DNA from: an uncultured Ruminococcus sp.
GTDB taxonomy: Bacteria > Bacillota > Clostridia > Oscillospirales > CAG-272
Direction of reading: 5' to 3'
DNA: 52,187 bases
Assembly: GCA_902762505.1 (NCBI GenBank)
Contig: CACWOQ010000019.1
Span: forward strand, 1-52,187
The notes below the pieces were generated by a model. The model was not told the origin of the DNA. It ran no database searches and was given only the letters and a program-made list of their open reading frames with translations. Positions 8,677 through 17,277 of the stretch are shown here, one piece after another (within the stretch, counting starts at the first letter, position 1; each line of letters starts with the position of its first letter). Position numbers and translations under genes: made by a program.

Positions 8677-10134
8677 TCAAAGCTTGTCGTATTTCTTCAT
8701 TATCGATTTCAGCGCTTTTTCGGCTGATTTTTCTCTCTGTTTGTACTTGGACGCGAAATCGGCGCTGCCTTGCTGAGCGAGTCCGCGGAATACCTCCGCC
8801 AGACCGATCGAGTTGTAGATATACCCGATATCGTAGGTACGCGACTGAAGGATGATGTCGATCATCTCGGAAGATTCGGAGTCTCTCGATTTCTTTCTCT
8901 TCAGCGTTACGTCGTAGTAAGCCGGCGTTACGAATTTGTAGGAGTAAAGCGCAAACGCTTCGATTATCGTGGCGGTCTGTACGGGATCGTCGATGTTCGA
9001 CGGGATGCTTATGATCGAGCCGACGTTATCGACGTGAGTTCTGTACTCCTTCTGATTCTCATCGTACAGCGGAGTGGGAAGAACGCCGTAGGGCGAATCC
9101 ATATCGCTCAGGTTGACGATGTAGCTGAGGACCTCCGAATAGAAGAGTCCCTGGTTGTTCATGAACATTTCCTTGGACTGAACGGGGTTCTGAGATATCC
9201 ACGTAAAGTTGCCGTCGTGGATGAGCTTTTTGCAGAATTCAAGCACGCTGACTATCTTTTCCTGATATTCGCCCATGACGATCTTCGGGGTCCCGTCCTC
9301 GACCGTGACCGTTCTTATGTCCGAAGTATACATGAAGTTGGTAAGTCCGCCGCCGTTCGTCGTAATGAAGCCGTACGTGTCGTTTTCGTCGTACTTGCCG
9401 TCGCCGTTGGAATCCTTCGATACGGTCCTGACCATCTCGAAGAATTTATCAAGCGTCCACTTCTTTTCTCTGACGAGCTGATACGGCTCCTCAAGGTCGT
9501 TATCCGCGATCATTTTCTTGTTGAAAAGCATGATCCACGTGACGTCGTTATCGAGAATGTTGATATCGCCGTTCATGAAGAATACTTTTCCGTTGATCGC
9601 GCAGTCGCGAAGCGTACCGGGATCCCACCATTCCCGATCGAGATTCATATGCTCGGCAAGATCGAGGAAGTTGTAAAGGTATCCGTTCTGAGCGAGCGAT
9701 CCCGTGTCGATACCGTTTGCCATGATGAGGTCGTACGATTTTGCATTGGCTTTGATGTCGTTCTGAGCCGCGGTCGCGACAGACGCCTGCGGAGTCATGG
9801 TGATCGTCACGCCGAGCTTGTCAAGCATAGCGGCGTTGCGCAGGAAGACCGCGTTTTCGATCGGTTCGGAGCTGGCGTCCTCCGCGTAGATCTCTTTTTC
9901 GGAGTTGCCTACGCCGGACATGACGAGCACGTTGAACGTTCGCTTGTAATTCGCGTCCGGGATCTTTGCCAGAAACTCGTCGGCGATGTCGGCTTTTGTC
10001 GGTTCATCCGTGATCACGTCCGTTGTCTGTCCTTCGTCTTTAGATTCTTCTTTCGGACCGTTGTTCTCGGCGCAAGCCGACAAACAACAGATCACGAATA
10101 ACAGGGACAGAAAAATGCAGATCGTTTTTTTCAT
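8677..10134 (-). CDS. ABC-type sugar/solute-binding lipoprotein (family 1)
   Basis: A 485-residue extracellular binding protein. It starts with a lipoprotein signal (KKTICIF ... CLSACAENN) and an acidic linker, then shows the two-lobe binding-protein pattern of the large Firmicutes family-1 type (DLIMANGIDTGSLAQNGYLYNF, ITTNGGGLTNFMYTSDIR, GLFYSEVLSYIVN), ending with KSAEKALKSIMKKYDKL. Such proteins hand carbohydrates or peptides to ABC permeases, but no permease or ATPase gene is nearby, so the partner must lie elsewhere. ATG preceded by GGAAGGA. It follows mreB by 36 bases and ends at a strong terminator. The ligand cannot be told. Confidence 0.85.
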   Translation of the reverse strand: MKKTICIFLSLLFVICCLSACAENNGPKEESKDEGQTTDVITDEPTKADIADEFLAKIPDANYKRTFNVLVMSGVGNSEKEIYAEDASSEPIENAVFLRNAAMLDKLGVTITMTPQASVATAAQNDIKANAKSYDLIMANGIDTGSLAQNGYLYNFLDLAEHMNLDREWWDPGTLRDCAINGKVFFMNGDINILDNDVTWIMLFNKKMIADNDLEEPYQLVREKKWTLDKFFEMVRTVSKDSNGDGKYDENDTYGFITTNGGGLTNFMYTSDIRTVTVEDGTPKIVMGEYQEKIVSVLEFCKKLIHDGNFTWISQNPVQSKEMFMNNQGLFYSEVLSYIVNLSDMDSPYGVLPTPLYDENQKEYRTHVDNVGSIISIPSNIDDPVQTATIIEAFALYSYKFVTPAYYDVTLKRKKSRDSESSEMIDIILQSRTYDIGYIYNSIGLAEVFRGLAQQGSADFASKYKQREKSAEKALKSIMKKYDKL

Positions 10135-10170
10135 TTCTTGATCCTTCCGTTGTATTTTCTTATTTGTTTC

Positions 10171-11175
10171 TTATTTTATGCTTCTTCGTCTTATTCTGTC
10201 CGATACAAGGCCCGCCGTATCAGCCTTCGCGGCGCCGTAAACGACGCACAGCTCGGGATTTTCTGCGTATCTTACCGGAAGACCCGTGACGCTTGCGATC
10301 AGCTTGTCAAGTCCGTATATCTGACTTCCGCCGCCCGTAAGTATCACGCCGTTGTCGGCGATATCGGTCACAAGCTCCGGCGGGGTGCGTTCGATCACGG
10401 AGCATATCTCCTCCGCAATACGCGTTATGGGCTCCTCGAGTGCCTCCGTCATATCGTAAGACGTCAGCTCCGTCATAACCGGGACTCCGCTTTTGAGGCT
10501 CTTGCCCGTGACGGTAGACGACCCGACGTCGTCCCTGCGCCACACGGAGCCGATCGCGATCTTGGCGCTCTCCGCTTCTGGCTGACCGATCAGCGCCGAG
10601 TATTTGTTTCTCACATGGCGGCATACGGCGTCCGTCATCGCGTCGCCCGCCGTTTTTATGGAAGACGAGACTACCGCTCCGCCGAGGCAGACTACGGCGA
10701 TATCCGTGGTCCCGCCGCCGATATCGACGATCATATAGCCCTTGTCCGCCGTAACGTCGACGCCGGCGCCGATCGCCGCGGCTACGGGTTCATCTATAAG
10801 ATACGGTTCTTTGAGTCCCGCGCTTATCGCCGCGTCGCGTACGGCGTGCTCTTCAACGTCGGTAACTATGCTCGGCACCGCTATGACAGCGCCCGGCGGT
10901 ATGAGCTGTTTGCCGCAGCCGCGCTGTATGAACCTTCTCATCATCGCCACGGTGTGATTGAAGCGGCTGATCACGCCCTCGCGGATCGGCCGTACCACCT
11001 CGACTCCGTACGGCTCGCGTCCGGACAGCTCCGCCGCCTCGCGTCCGACGCATACGACTCTGTTGAGTACCTTGTCCACCGCTATTACGGAGGGCTCGTT
11101 CAGCACGATCCCTTTTCCTTCAACGAAGATCTGGAAGGTGGACGTTCCGAGATCTATCGCTATCTTCCTGCTCAT
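10171..11175 (-). CDS. mreB: Rod-shape protein MreB/Mbl family
   Basis: Bacterial actin that forms membrane-bound filaments and guides the elongation peptidoglycan machinery. The 334-residue length fits. Visible actin-fold motifs: phosphate-1 IAIDLGTSTFQIF at the N-terminus, PIREGVI, phosphate-2 IVDIGGGTTDIAV near 146-158, EPVAAAIGAG and the adenosine motif ILTGGGSQI near 285. B. subtilis has three paralogues (MreB, Mbl, MreBH) and I cannot say which this one matches best. No mreC/mreD adjoin; it sits between the DHFR-fusion gene (8-base gap) and the solute-binding gene. The missing mreCD makes an Mbl-like paralogue plausible. Confidence 0.88.
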   Translation of the reverse strand: MSRKIAIDLGTSTFQIFVEGKGIVLNEPSVIAVDKVLNRVVCVGREAAELSGREPYGVEVVRPIREGVISRFNHTVAMMRRFIQRGCGKQLIPPGAVIAVPSIVTDVEEHAVRDAAISAGLKEPYLIDEPVAAAIGAGVDVTADKGYMIVDIGGGTTDIAVVCLGGAVVSSSIKTAGDAMTDAVCRHVRNKYSALIGQPEAESAKIAIGSVWRRDDVGSSTVTGKSLKSGVPVMTELTSYDMTEALEEPITRIAEEICSVIERTPPELVTDIADNGVILTGGGSQIYGLDKLIASVTGLPVRYAENPELCVVYGAAKADTAGLVSDRIRRRSIK

Positions 11176-11183
11176 ATATTATC

Positions 11184-12680
11184 TCACAATGTGAATTTAT
11201 CCCACGGGATCTCATTCTTTCCGCCTTCAAGCAGCGCTCCGATATGGAACATGAGCGGATAATCGTCTTCGCCGTATCCGCGCGCTTTCAGGACACCGTA
11301 CATCCTTTTCGTAATGACGACGGATTCGAGCGTTACGCCCGAAAGCTTTTCAAGCGCTTCGTCTATGCCGATCCCCTCTCCGAGCAGCGTCCCGAGACGC
11401 CTCGTCCTTCCGCCGAATACCGTGACGTAAAGATCTCCGATCCCGACGTAGAGCGAATCGTCGCCGCCGCCGAAAAGCGATATCAGCGAGCGCATCTCCT
11501 TCGCGCTCTGTGCGAACAGCGCGGCTTCCGTATTGTAATGCTCCGGCGCACCTTCACCGTCGCGTTTCAGAGCCGCTCCTATCGCAAGCGAAACTGCGAG
11601 CGCGTACGCGTTTTTGAGGGCGACGGCAGTCTCCGTGCCCGTGACGTCCGTCGTGGTTTTTACTTTATAATAATCCGTTTGAAGAAGCTCTTTGAACCGT
11701 TCGGCGACCCATGCGTCGCGGCTGCAGAAGCTTACGGCGCAAACGTTGCGGTCCGCAAGTTCATAGCTCGTGCAGGCGCCGCCCACCGCGGCGAAGAACA
11801 GCCCGTCTGAGGAATTCTTTTCAAAATACGCGGGATAATCCGTTACGGTGCCGTCTCCGTTGTCAATCAGTCCTTTCGTGACGGACAGGACGCGTACTCC
11901 GGGCTTCAGGACCGGCAGCACTTCCCGTGAGAACCATTCTACGCCGAAGCTGCTTACGCCGCACACAACGTCGTATACGCCTTCGAGCGCCTGCCCGATC
12001 TCGGAATACTTATACAGCTTTACCGGCTGTATGCGTCTTTTCATGTTCTTGTGATACAGATCTTTCCGCAGTCCGTCTATGATACCGTCGTCAAGCGGCG
12101 TGCCGACGAGCCTGACCTCCGCGCCGTTGTCGCACGCGGGGACGGTCAGCGCCGACGCCATCATTCCTGCGCCGACGTAAGCGATTACTTTTTTGCGCTT
12201 ATACGTTACGTATCTGTAAGGCGTACCGTCCGTGTCGTAATACTGCTCGCTCTCCTCGTCTATATACCATTCGGGCAGCTTGTCAAGATCCGGGATGAAC
12301 GTATCCGCCTCGTATTTTTTATCTATTTTCGTTATATACGCCGTATCGCAGTAAGGCAGCATCTGATTGTAAACGGACCCGCCGCCTATAACGAATACGT
12401 CCCTGTCTTTTATTTCAAAACAGACGTTCACCGCCTCCCGCATGCTGTGCACTACGCGCGCGTTTTCAACGTCGAGCTTTGCCGGATACAAAACTATGTT
12501 TTCACGGTTTTTCAACGGTTTTCCGCCGGGGAGCGACAAAAGGGTATTATACCCCATTATGACGGCGTTTCCCGTCGTCAGCTCCTTGAATCTTTGCAGA
12601 TCCGTCGAGATCCTGGCGAGAAGATCGCCCTTATATCCGATTGCCCAGCCGTCCGCGACGGCGACGATCATTTTCAGCAT
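11184..12680 (-). CDS. Dihydrofolate reductase fused to a GpsA-like dehydrogenase
   Basis: One 498-residue frame joins two enzymes. Residues 1-163 are a complete DHFR (MIVAVADGWAIGYKGDLL, NAVIMGYNTLLSLPGGKPL, VFVIGGGSVYNQML, ending YRYVTYKRK), which regenerates tetrahydrofolate after ThyA. From residue 165 comes a protein like NAD(P)-dependent glycerol-3-phosphate dehydrogenase: Rossmann motif VGAGMMASA (169-177), SVTKGLID, GTETAVALKNAYALA with the presumed catalytic K356, and GIGDLYVTVFGGRTRR. There is no linker. Start has AAGGAGAT. It lies 9 bases after thyA, so the DHFR part fits its neighbour; the second half is unexpected. The join falls exactly on an A6 run (see findings), so an artefact or slippage is possible. 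Confidence 0.88.
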   Translation of the reverse strand: MLKMIVAVADGWAIGYKGDLLARISTDLQRFKELTTGNAVIMGYNTLLSLPGGKPLKNRENIVLYPAKLDVENARVVHSMREAVNVCFEIKDRDVFVIGGGSVYNQMLPYCDTAYITKIDKKYEADTFIPDLDKLPEWYIDEESEQYYDTDGTPYRYVTYKRKKVIAYVGAGMMASALTVPACDNGAEVRLVGTPLDDGIIDGLRKDLYHKNMKRRIQPVKLYKYSEIGQALEGVYDVVCGVSSFGVEWFSREVLPVLKPGVRVLSVTKGLIDNGDGTVTDYPAYFEKNSSDGLFFAAVGGACTSYELADRNVCAVSFCSRDAWVAERFKELLQTDYYKVKTTTDVTGTETAVALKNAYALAVSLAIGAALKRDGEGAPEHYNTEAALFAQSAKEMRSLISLFGGGDDSLYVGIGDLYVTVFGGRTRRLGTLLGEGIGIDEALEKLSGVTLESVVITKRMYGVLKARGYGEDDYPLMFHIGALLEGGKNEIPWDKFTL

Positions 12681-12689
12681 TTTATCTCC

Positions 12690-13520
12690 TTATTCGGCAA
12701 CGGGGATCTTTTCGGTAAGATCCGTATACTCGTAGTTTTCAAGTCTGAAGCTGTTTTTCGTGAACTGATAAAAATCCTTTATATCCGGATCGAGGATAAG
12801 CTTCGGGGCGGGCTTCTGTTCGTTTTTGATTATCTTTTCCACGATGGGTATATGTCTGTCGTATATATGCGCGTCCGCGATCACGTGGACGAATTCGCCC
12901 GGGACCAGCCCCGACACCTGCGCCATCATCATCACGAGCAGCGCGTACTGCGATACGTTCCAGTTGTTTGCGACGAGCATGTCGTTCGAGCGCTGATTCA
13001 GTATCGCGCACAGCCTGTCGCCCGAAACGTTGAACGTCATGCTGTAAGCGCAGGGATAAAGCGCCATTTCGTGCAGGTCCGCATGGTTGTAGATATTCGT
13101 TATGATCCTTCTGCTCGCCCTGTTGTATTTGAGGTCGTACAGCACGCGGTCCACCTGGTCGAACATGCCTTCTTTATACTGATGCTTTATTCCGAGCTGA
13201 TAACCGTACGCCTTGCCGATCGTGCCGTTCTCATCCGCCCACTGATCCCATATATGGCTTTCAAGCTCGCTTATCTTATTCGATTTTTTCTGCCAAATCC
13301 ACAAAAGCTCCTGAGCCGCGGACTTTATAAACGTCCTTCTTATAGTGAGTATCGGGAACTCTTTTGAAAGATCGTATCTGTTCACTATGCAGAATTTCTT
13401 GACCGTGTGAGCGGGCGTCCCGTCCTCCCACCTCGGTCTTACGTCAAGATCCGTATCCCAGACTCCGTTCTGCATTATATCCGTCACGTTATCAATGAAA
13501 ACTTTATCGGCGTAGCTCAT
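12690..13520 (-). CDS. thyA: Thymidylate synthase
   Basis: Converts dUMP to dTMP with methylene-tetrahydrofolate, yielding dihydrofolate that the next gene can reduce. The 276-residue protein has PILTIRRTFIKSAAQELLW, IWDQWADENGTIGKAYGYQL, the R-R pair in NRASRRIITN, the active-site cysteine in LYPCAYSMTF, NQRSNDM and VIADAHIYDRHI. The residue after the catalytic cysteine is alanine, not histidine; this matches the Bacillus subtilis ThyA/phage type (TPCVYETQ), so it is normal for that branch. Start ATG preceded by CGGAG. It lies between nagZ-like and the DHFR fusion. Confidence 0.95.
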   Translation of the reverse strand: MSYADKVFIDNVTDIMQNGVWDTDLDVRPRWEDGTPAHTVKKFCIVNRYDLSKEFPILTIRRTFIKSAAQELLWIWQKKSNKISELESHIWDQWADENGTIGKAYGYQLGIKHQYKEGMFDQVDRVLYDLKYNRASRRIITNIYNHADLHEMALYPCAYSMTFNVSGDRLCAILNQRSNDMLVANNWNVSQYALLVMMMAQVSGLVPGEFVHVIADAHIYDRHIPIVEKIIKNEQKPAPKLILDPDIKDFYQFTKNSFRLENYEYTDLTEKIPVAE

Positions 13521-13553
13521 ATCATACTCCGTTTTCTTTCTATTTTAACACCG

Positions 13554-14555
13554 TCAAAGCCCGATGTCAAGCCCTATTTTGCGTTTCATTTCGAGTATTC
13601 TTCCGACAGCCTCATCGAGACGGCTCATTGGGACGATACCGTTTTCAACGGCGCTGCAAATGCAGTTGATGCCGTCCTCGAAAAACGCCGTTATGATCAT
13701 ATCATTGCCGCAGAGAAGCGCGCGCACGCACGGGTCGGCGCCGCCCGTGAACTGTCTTATGGCGTTCATGGTAAGCGAATCCGTTATTATCACACCGTCA
13801 AAGTGAAGTTTTTCTCTCAGATACTCGTGCACCGGATACGAAAGCGATGCCGGATAATCGGGATCGAAACACAAAACGATGTTATGCGCGATCATCACGC
13901 TCTGCGCCCCGGCTTCGATCCCGGCTTTGAACGGCAGAAGATCCTTTTCCTCAAATTCGGAAAGCGGACGCACGTCCGTCGACATACCCATGTGAGTATC
14001 CGAATTGCCGCCGTATCCCGGAAAATGCTTCAGCGACGTGCAAAGTCCCGCCGAGGTCATCGCGCCGACGCTCTGTCTGATGAATTCGGCGCACATTTCC
14101 GGCGTATGACCGAACGATCTTTTTGCTATGTATTTCGTTTCGTCGTCCGTGTAGTCGCAGACCGGCGCCAGATCGTAGTTCACGCCGAGGCTGAGCATCA
14201 GAGCGGCTTTTTCAGCCGCCTCCGCTCTCACAGCGTCAAAACCGCCCTGCGCGTATATATCCTTCGGAGACTTGAACGGCTCCGCTCTGTACTGCGGGAA
14301 TTTGCTTATCCTGACGACCGTGCCGCCCTCCTCGTCCGCGGCGATAAGCAGCGGGATCTTGGCACGGGCGTTGCAGGACCGCGTGAATTCCTTTACGGAT
14401 TCTGCGTCCCTGTTTTCAAAATTGTGAGCGAACATGAGAAGTCCGCCGAGGTGGAGTCTTTCGACAAGCTCCTCCGCCCCCTCGGCCGGGCAATGCGCGA
14501 GGAAAAGCTGTCCGACCTTTTCCCTCACCGTCATTTTTTCAATTATGCTTTTCAT
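13554..14555 (-). CDS. Glycoside hydrolase family 3 beta-N-acetylhexosaminidase (NagZ-like)
   Basis: About 333 residues with a single GH3 TIM-barrel domain. Visible motifs: GGLLMFAHNF, PLLIAADEEGG, the KHFPGYGGNSDTH loop (about 176-188) whose Asp-His pair is typical of NagZ-type enzymes, and ITDSLTMNAI carrying the likely nucleophile Asp (about 259). NagZ enzymes release N-acetylglucosamine from muropeptides in cell-wall recycling. No signal peptide, so a cytoplasmic role is likely. The frame opens at a TTG (14570) but the ATG at 14555, directly preceded by GAGGAAAG, is the better start. It follows hpf and precedes thyA. Confidence 0.9.
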   Translation of the reverse strand: MKSIIEKMTVREKVGQLFLAHCPAEGAEELVERLHLGGLLMFAHNFENRDAESVKEFTRSCNARAKIPLLIAADEEGGTVVRISKFPQYRAEPFKSPKDIYAQGGFDAVRAEAAEKAALMLSLGVNYDLAPVCDYTDDETKYIAKRSFGHTPEMCAEFIRQSVGAMTSAGLCTSLKHFPGYGGNSDTHMGMSTDVRPLSEFEEKDLLPFKAGIEAGAQSVMIAHNIVLCFDPDYPASLSYPVHEYLREKLHFDGVIITDSLTMNAIRQFTGGADPCVRALLCGNDMIITAFFEDGINCICSAVENGIVPMSRLDEAVGRILEMKRKIGLDIGL

Positions 14556-14571
14556 CTTTCCTCTAATCAAC

Positions 14572-14597
14572 GCCCGCCGCTTTTTGAAGCGGCGGGC
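14572..14597. other. Strong hairpin between hpf and nagZ-like gene
   Basis: An 11-bp perfect stem (14572-14582 with 14587-14597) with a 4-base loop, but no T run on either side. It sits between the hpf stop and the next ribosome site on the minus strand. It may be an RNA processing or stability element, or a partial attenuator. Confidence 0.5.
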
Positions 14598-14613
14598 TGT
14601 AAACTCCGCGATA

Positions 14614-15138
14614 TTATTTGACGGGTTCGATCAGACCGTAGCTGTTTCCTTCTCTTTTGTACACTACGTTGATCTTACCGGTAGCCTCGTTTTCAAATAC
14701 GAAGAAGCTGTGATCGAGCAGGTTCATCTGCAGGATCGCCTCATCGGTCGACATCGGCTTGATGTCGAACTCCTTGACTCTGACGTCGAACTCCTTCTCT
14801 TCCTCGGATTCCGGGAGCTCAGCCGCGGCTTTCGCAAAATCGTTGCTTCTGATGCGTTTCTGAATGCGTGTCTTGTTCTTTCTGATCTGTCTCTCGATGC
14901 TGCTCATGACGGAATCGAGAGCCGTCTGGAAGGAAGGCGCGGTCTCCTCAGCGCGGAACAGCGTTCCGCCGACGTTGATCGTAAGCTCGACTTTTTTGTC
15001 GTTCTTGCGTTCCTTGAGAGTCACGGTGGCGTCCGCCGATTCACCGAAGAATTTGTCGAACTTTTTAAGCTTGCGATCGAACAATTCCTTCAGATCGTTT
15101 GTGACCTCCGTCTGTTTGGAAACTATCAAAATCTTCAT
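14614..15138 (-). CDS. hpf: Ribosome hibernation promoting factor, long form
   Basis: A 174-residue protein. Residues 1-100 are the RaiA/YfiA beta-alpha domain that binds the 30S subunit (MKILIVSKQTEVTNDLKELF, ERKNDKKVELTIN); a charged linker follows; residues about 120-174 are the C-terminal dimerisation domain with KPMSTDEAILQMNLLDHSFFVF, which lets long HPF form 100S ribosome dimers. The length matches the Gram-positive long form. A promoter lies at 15194-15222. It is the first gene of a probable operon reaching to 8677. Confidence 0.95.
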   Translation of the reverse strand: MKILIVSKQTEVTNDLKELFDRKLKKFDKFFGESADATVTLKERKNDKKVELTINVGGTLFRAEETAPSFQTALDSVMSSIERQIRKNKTRIQKRIRSNDFAKAAAELPESEEEKEFDVRVKEFDIKPMSTDEAILQMNLLDHSFFVFENEATGKINVVYKREGNSYGLIEPVK

Positions 15139-15193
15139 ATCCTTACCCTGCCTTTCTTGCGGATGTACGCGGTATCTTCTTTACCGCATCTAT

Positions 15194-15222
15194 ATTATAT
15201 CACGCCTTTGGCAAAAAGTAAA
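15194..15222 (-). promoter_or_regulatory. Promoter upstream of hpf
   Basis: Minus strand: -35 TTTACT (15217-15222), 17-base spacer ending TGA, -10 TATAAT (15194-15199). Confidence 0.7.
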
Positions 15223-15269
15223 TAAATTTTGCAAAAATAAATTTGAATTTTTGGTTATATTTTCTAAAA

Positions 15270-16190
15270 TCAGCCGCGAATCAGCTTTTCAAGCGCTTTC
15301 ATATCGTCGGGGTCCGCGCCGCATTCTCTCAGATCCCAGTCAAGTGTGAATTCGAGCGACTCGCCGGGAGCGAAGCTTCTGAGCGGTGATATGGCTTCCG
15401 CCTCCGTGAAATCCGGGCAGGAATATATTTCGCTGCTGCATCCGCCGTCCGGATACGCGCCGTTTTCGTGATCGGTCTTGAAGCTCTGCGTGAAAAGCTG
15501 TCCGTCGGCGGTAAGCGTCATTACCCTGCCGAGCTCGTTGTTGAAGCCTATCTTCAGCGCACCGTTCCCGTCGGGATCCTGTCTTACGTCGACAAGACCG
15601 TTTTCGATCCTGATCCTATCGTCGTGTATATCGGCGTACGGCCAGAATACGAGCGTTCTGTTGGGAAGAAGCCCCGTATCCTTTACGGACTGCGCGCCGA
15701 ACGTGTGCGATCTCTGCGACATGACGGCGAGCGTCCATACCGCGCCCGTCTTATCCGCGCCGGATATGTTTCTGATAAAGTTTTTCACGCGTATTCCGCC
15801 GGCTCCGTTGAACGTCAGCGAATAACCGGTCTGCAAGCCGTTTTCCGTCTGCGCGGGCGGCGTGAACGTGACGGTGTCTCCGTCGATGCCGTATACGACG
15901 GGATCGTTGTCCGGGTAATACGTGTACGGCAGATATTCGGGCGACATCCAGAGTCTGTAACCGCCGTAAAGATACCAGTATCTGCCGGCGCCGTAAAACG
16001 CGTCCATTTCGGGCTTTTTGCAGCTCGTTCTGCGCTCGGTGTCCTCAAAAAACACGTTGTTTTTTCCGGGAAGCGCGCAGTATATTACACGGGGACCGAG
16101 ATCAAGGGTGACCCGCACCTCGAGCGCGCCGTCGCATATATGCAGCACTTTTCCGTAATTCTTATATTCTTCAACACACGCTTTTATCAT
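15270..16190 (-). CDS. DUF4380-like sugar-mutarotase-fold protein
   Basis: A 306-residue soluble protein with no signal peptide. The pattern (LEVRVTLDLGPRVIYCALPG, YGGYRLWMSPE, VKNFIRNIS, LDWDLRECG at the end) resembles the DUF4380/aldose-epimerase-like beta-sandwich proteins that bind sugars. Catalytic residues cannot be assigned. Start ATG has AAGGAG upstream. It follows the metal-binding lipoprotein gene by 10 bases and probably shares its promoter at 17198-17226. A role in carbohydrate handling is inferred only. Confidence 0.65.
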   Translation of the reverse strand: MIKACVEEYKNYGKVLHICDGALEVRVTLDLGPRVIYCALPGKNNVFFEDTERRTSCKKPEMDAFYGAGRYWYLYGGYRLWMSPEYLPYTYYPDNDPVVYGIDGDTVTFTPPAQTENGLQTGYSLTFNGAGGIRVKNFIRNISGADKTGAVWTLAVMSQRSHTFGAQSVKDTGLLPNRTLVFWPYADIHDDRIRIENGLVDVRQDPDGNGALKIGFNNELGRVMTLTADGQLFTQSFKTDHENGAYPDGGCSSEIYSCPDFTEAEAISPLRSFAPGESLEFTLDWDLRECGADPDDMKALEKLIRG

Positions 16191-16200
16191 GATATTCTCC

Positions 16201-17157
16201 TTATTTTACGATTTTCATGATCCTGCCGATCTCGGTCAGGGCTTTGACTATATTCTGTGTGGGCCTTGTCGCCGTTGTATAATCGAGCGCGTAGATCGAT
16301 TTCGTACGAGAGGCGTATACCTGATCGACTCCCTCTCTTTTGCGGAAGCTGTTCTTATCGAACGTATCCGGCGACATCGTAAGAATTATAACGATCTCCG
16401 GATCGCGTTCGGATATGAGCGCCGCGGATACTGAGCGTCCGGCGCCGATATCGGTGAAGATATTGTCGGCTCCGGCTATGGCGCAAAGCTCGCTTACGAT
16501 GCTGTTTGATCCGCAGGCGCTGAACTGCGCAAGATTCTCTATGTACACGGTCTTGCGGACTCCCGCAAGCTCGGCGGCGATCTTCATTCTGTCCATCTGT
16601 CCGCGCATCTCGCTGATGATCCTTTCGCCCGCGGCGTCACGGAACAGAAGCGACGATATGAATCTTATATTCGCCTCAGCCGTGGTTATGTTTCCGCGCT
16701 CCGGGATCCGGACGAGCTTCATCCCTTCTTTTTGCAGCTGTGACATCTGCACGAGATCTATCGTGCCGCTCGAATAAAACACTATCTCCGGCGCTTTGCG
16801 TTTCATCGTTTCAAAGTCGCCGAAATAATACGGCACGGTCTCGGCTGATATCGGCGCGCCTTCGATCTTGGCTGATTCCGAGTCAATCACGGAAATGAAT
16901 CTGCCGGCGCCTATGCCGACGATTATTTCCGTCGCCACCGGGGAAAGCGATGCTACCGAGGACGGCGCTCCGTCAAGCATTATTTCGTTCCCGTCAAAGT
17001 CCTTGAAATAAACGTACCCTTCCTCGATATCGACGGGGACGAACGCCGAATCGTCTCCGGTTGTGTCCGGTATCAGATGATCGACCAGGTTTTCACATCC
17101 GCACAGCAGCAGCGTACACGCCGCCAGCGCCGCGGCAAGTATTTTTTTGAATTTCAT
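16201..17157 (-). CDS. Periplasmic-binding-type lipoprotein of the iron-siderophore/cobalamin family
   Basis: A 318-residue lipoprotein: signal with lipobox LLLCGCENL, then a helical-backbone binding fold of the FepB/BtuF class (VASLSPVATEIIVGIGAGRFISV, APEIVFYSSGTIDLVQMSQLQ, the DNIFTDIGAG loop, ISERDPEIVIILT). These proteins capture ferric-siderophore, haem or vitamin B12 for an ABC importer. No permease or ATPase gene adjoins; the only cotranscribed neighbour is the DUF4380-like gene. The ligand is unknown. A good promoter stands just upstream, diverging from the MecA-like gene. Confidence 0.85.
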   Translation of the reverse strand: MKFKKILAAALAACTLLLCGCENLVDHLIPDTTGDDSAFVPVDIEEGYVYFKDFDGNEIMLDGAPSSVASLSPVATEIIVGIGAGRFISVIDSESAKIEGAPISAETVPYYFGDFETMKRKAPEIVFYSSGTIDLVQMSQLQKEGMKLVRIPERGNITTAEANIRFISSLLFRDAAGERIISEMRGQMDRMKIAAELAGVRKTVYIENLAQFSACGSNSIVSELCAIAGADNIFTDIGAGRSVSAALISERDPEIVIILTMSPDTFDKNSFRKREGVDQVYASRTKSIYALDYTTATRPTQNIVKALTEIGRIMKIVK

Positions 17158-17197
17158 TATCCTTCATCCGTTCATATATATAGCCTTGCGGCGCTTT

Positions 17198-17226
17198 ATT
17201 ATAACATAAATTTCGTTCGCAGTCAA
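17198..17226 (-). promoter_or_regulatory. Sigma-A promoter of the binding-lipoprotein gene
   Basis: Minus strand: -35 TTGACT (17221-17226), 17-base spacer, -10 TATAAT (17198-17203). Confidence 0.8.
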
Positions 17227-17277
17227 TAGTTATCACCCGATTTGGTCGAATTGTTTATAATATACGGGAGGTCATTT

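Noticed and set aside
8770..10101. 443-residue open frame opposite the solute-binding gene
   Set aside because: Shadow of the minus-strand gene: Arg/Val/Asp-rich, no motif, no ribosome site, full overlap with a recognised protein.
12051..13367. 438-residue plus-strand frame across DHFR and thyA
   Set aside because: Antisense to two recognised enzymes; composition is typical of a shadow frame.
12690..13520. Possible inactive ThyA because the residue after the catalytic Cys is not His
   Set aside because: The Bacillus subtilis ThyA/phage branch also lacks that His, and all other motifs are present.
13407..14621. 404-residue plus-strand frame across the GH3 gene
   Set aside because: Antisense shadow without any protein motif.
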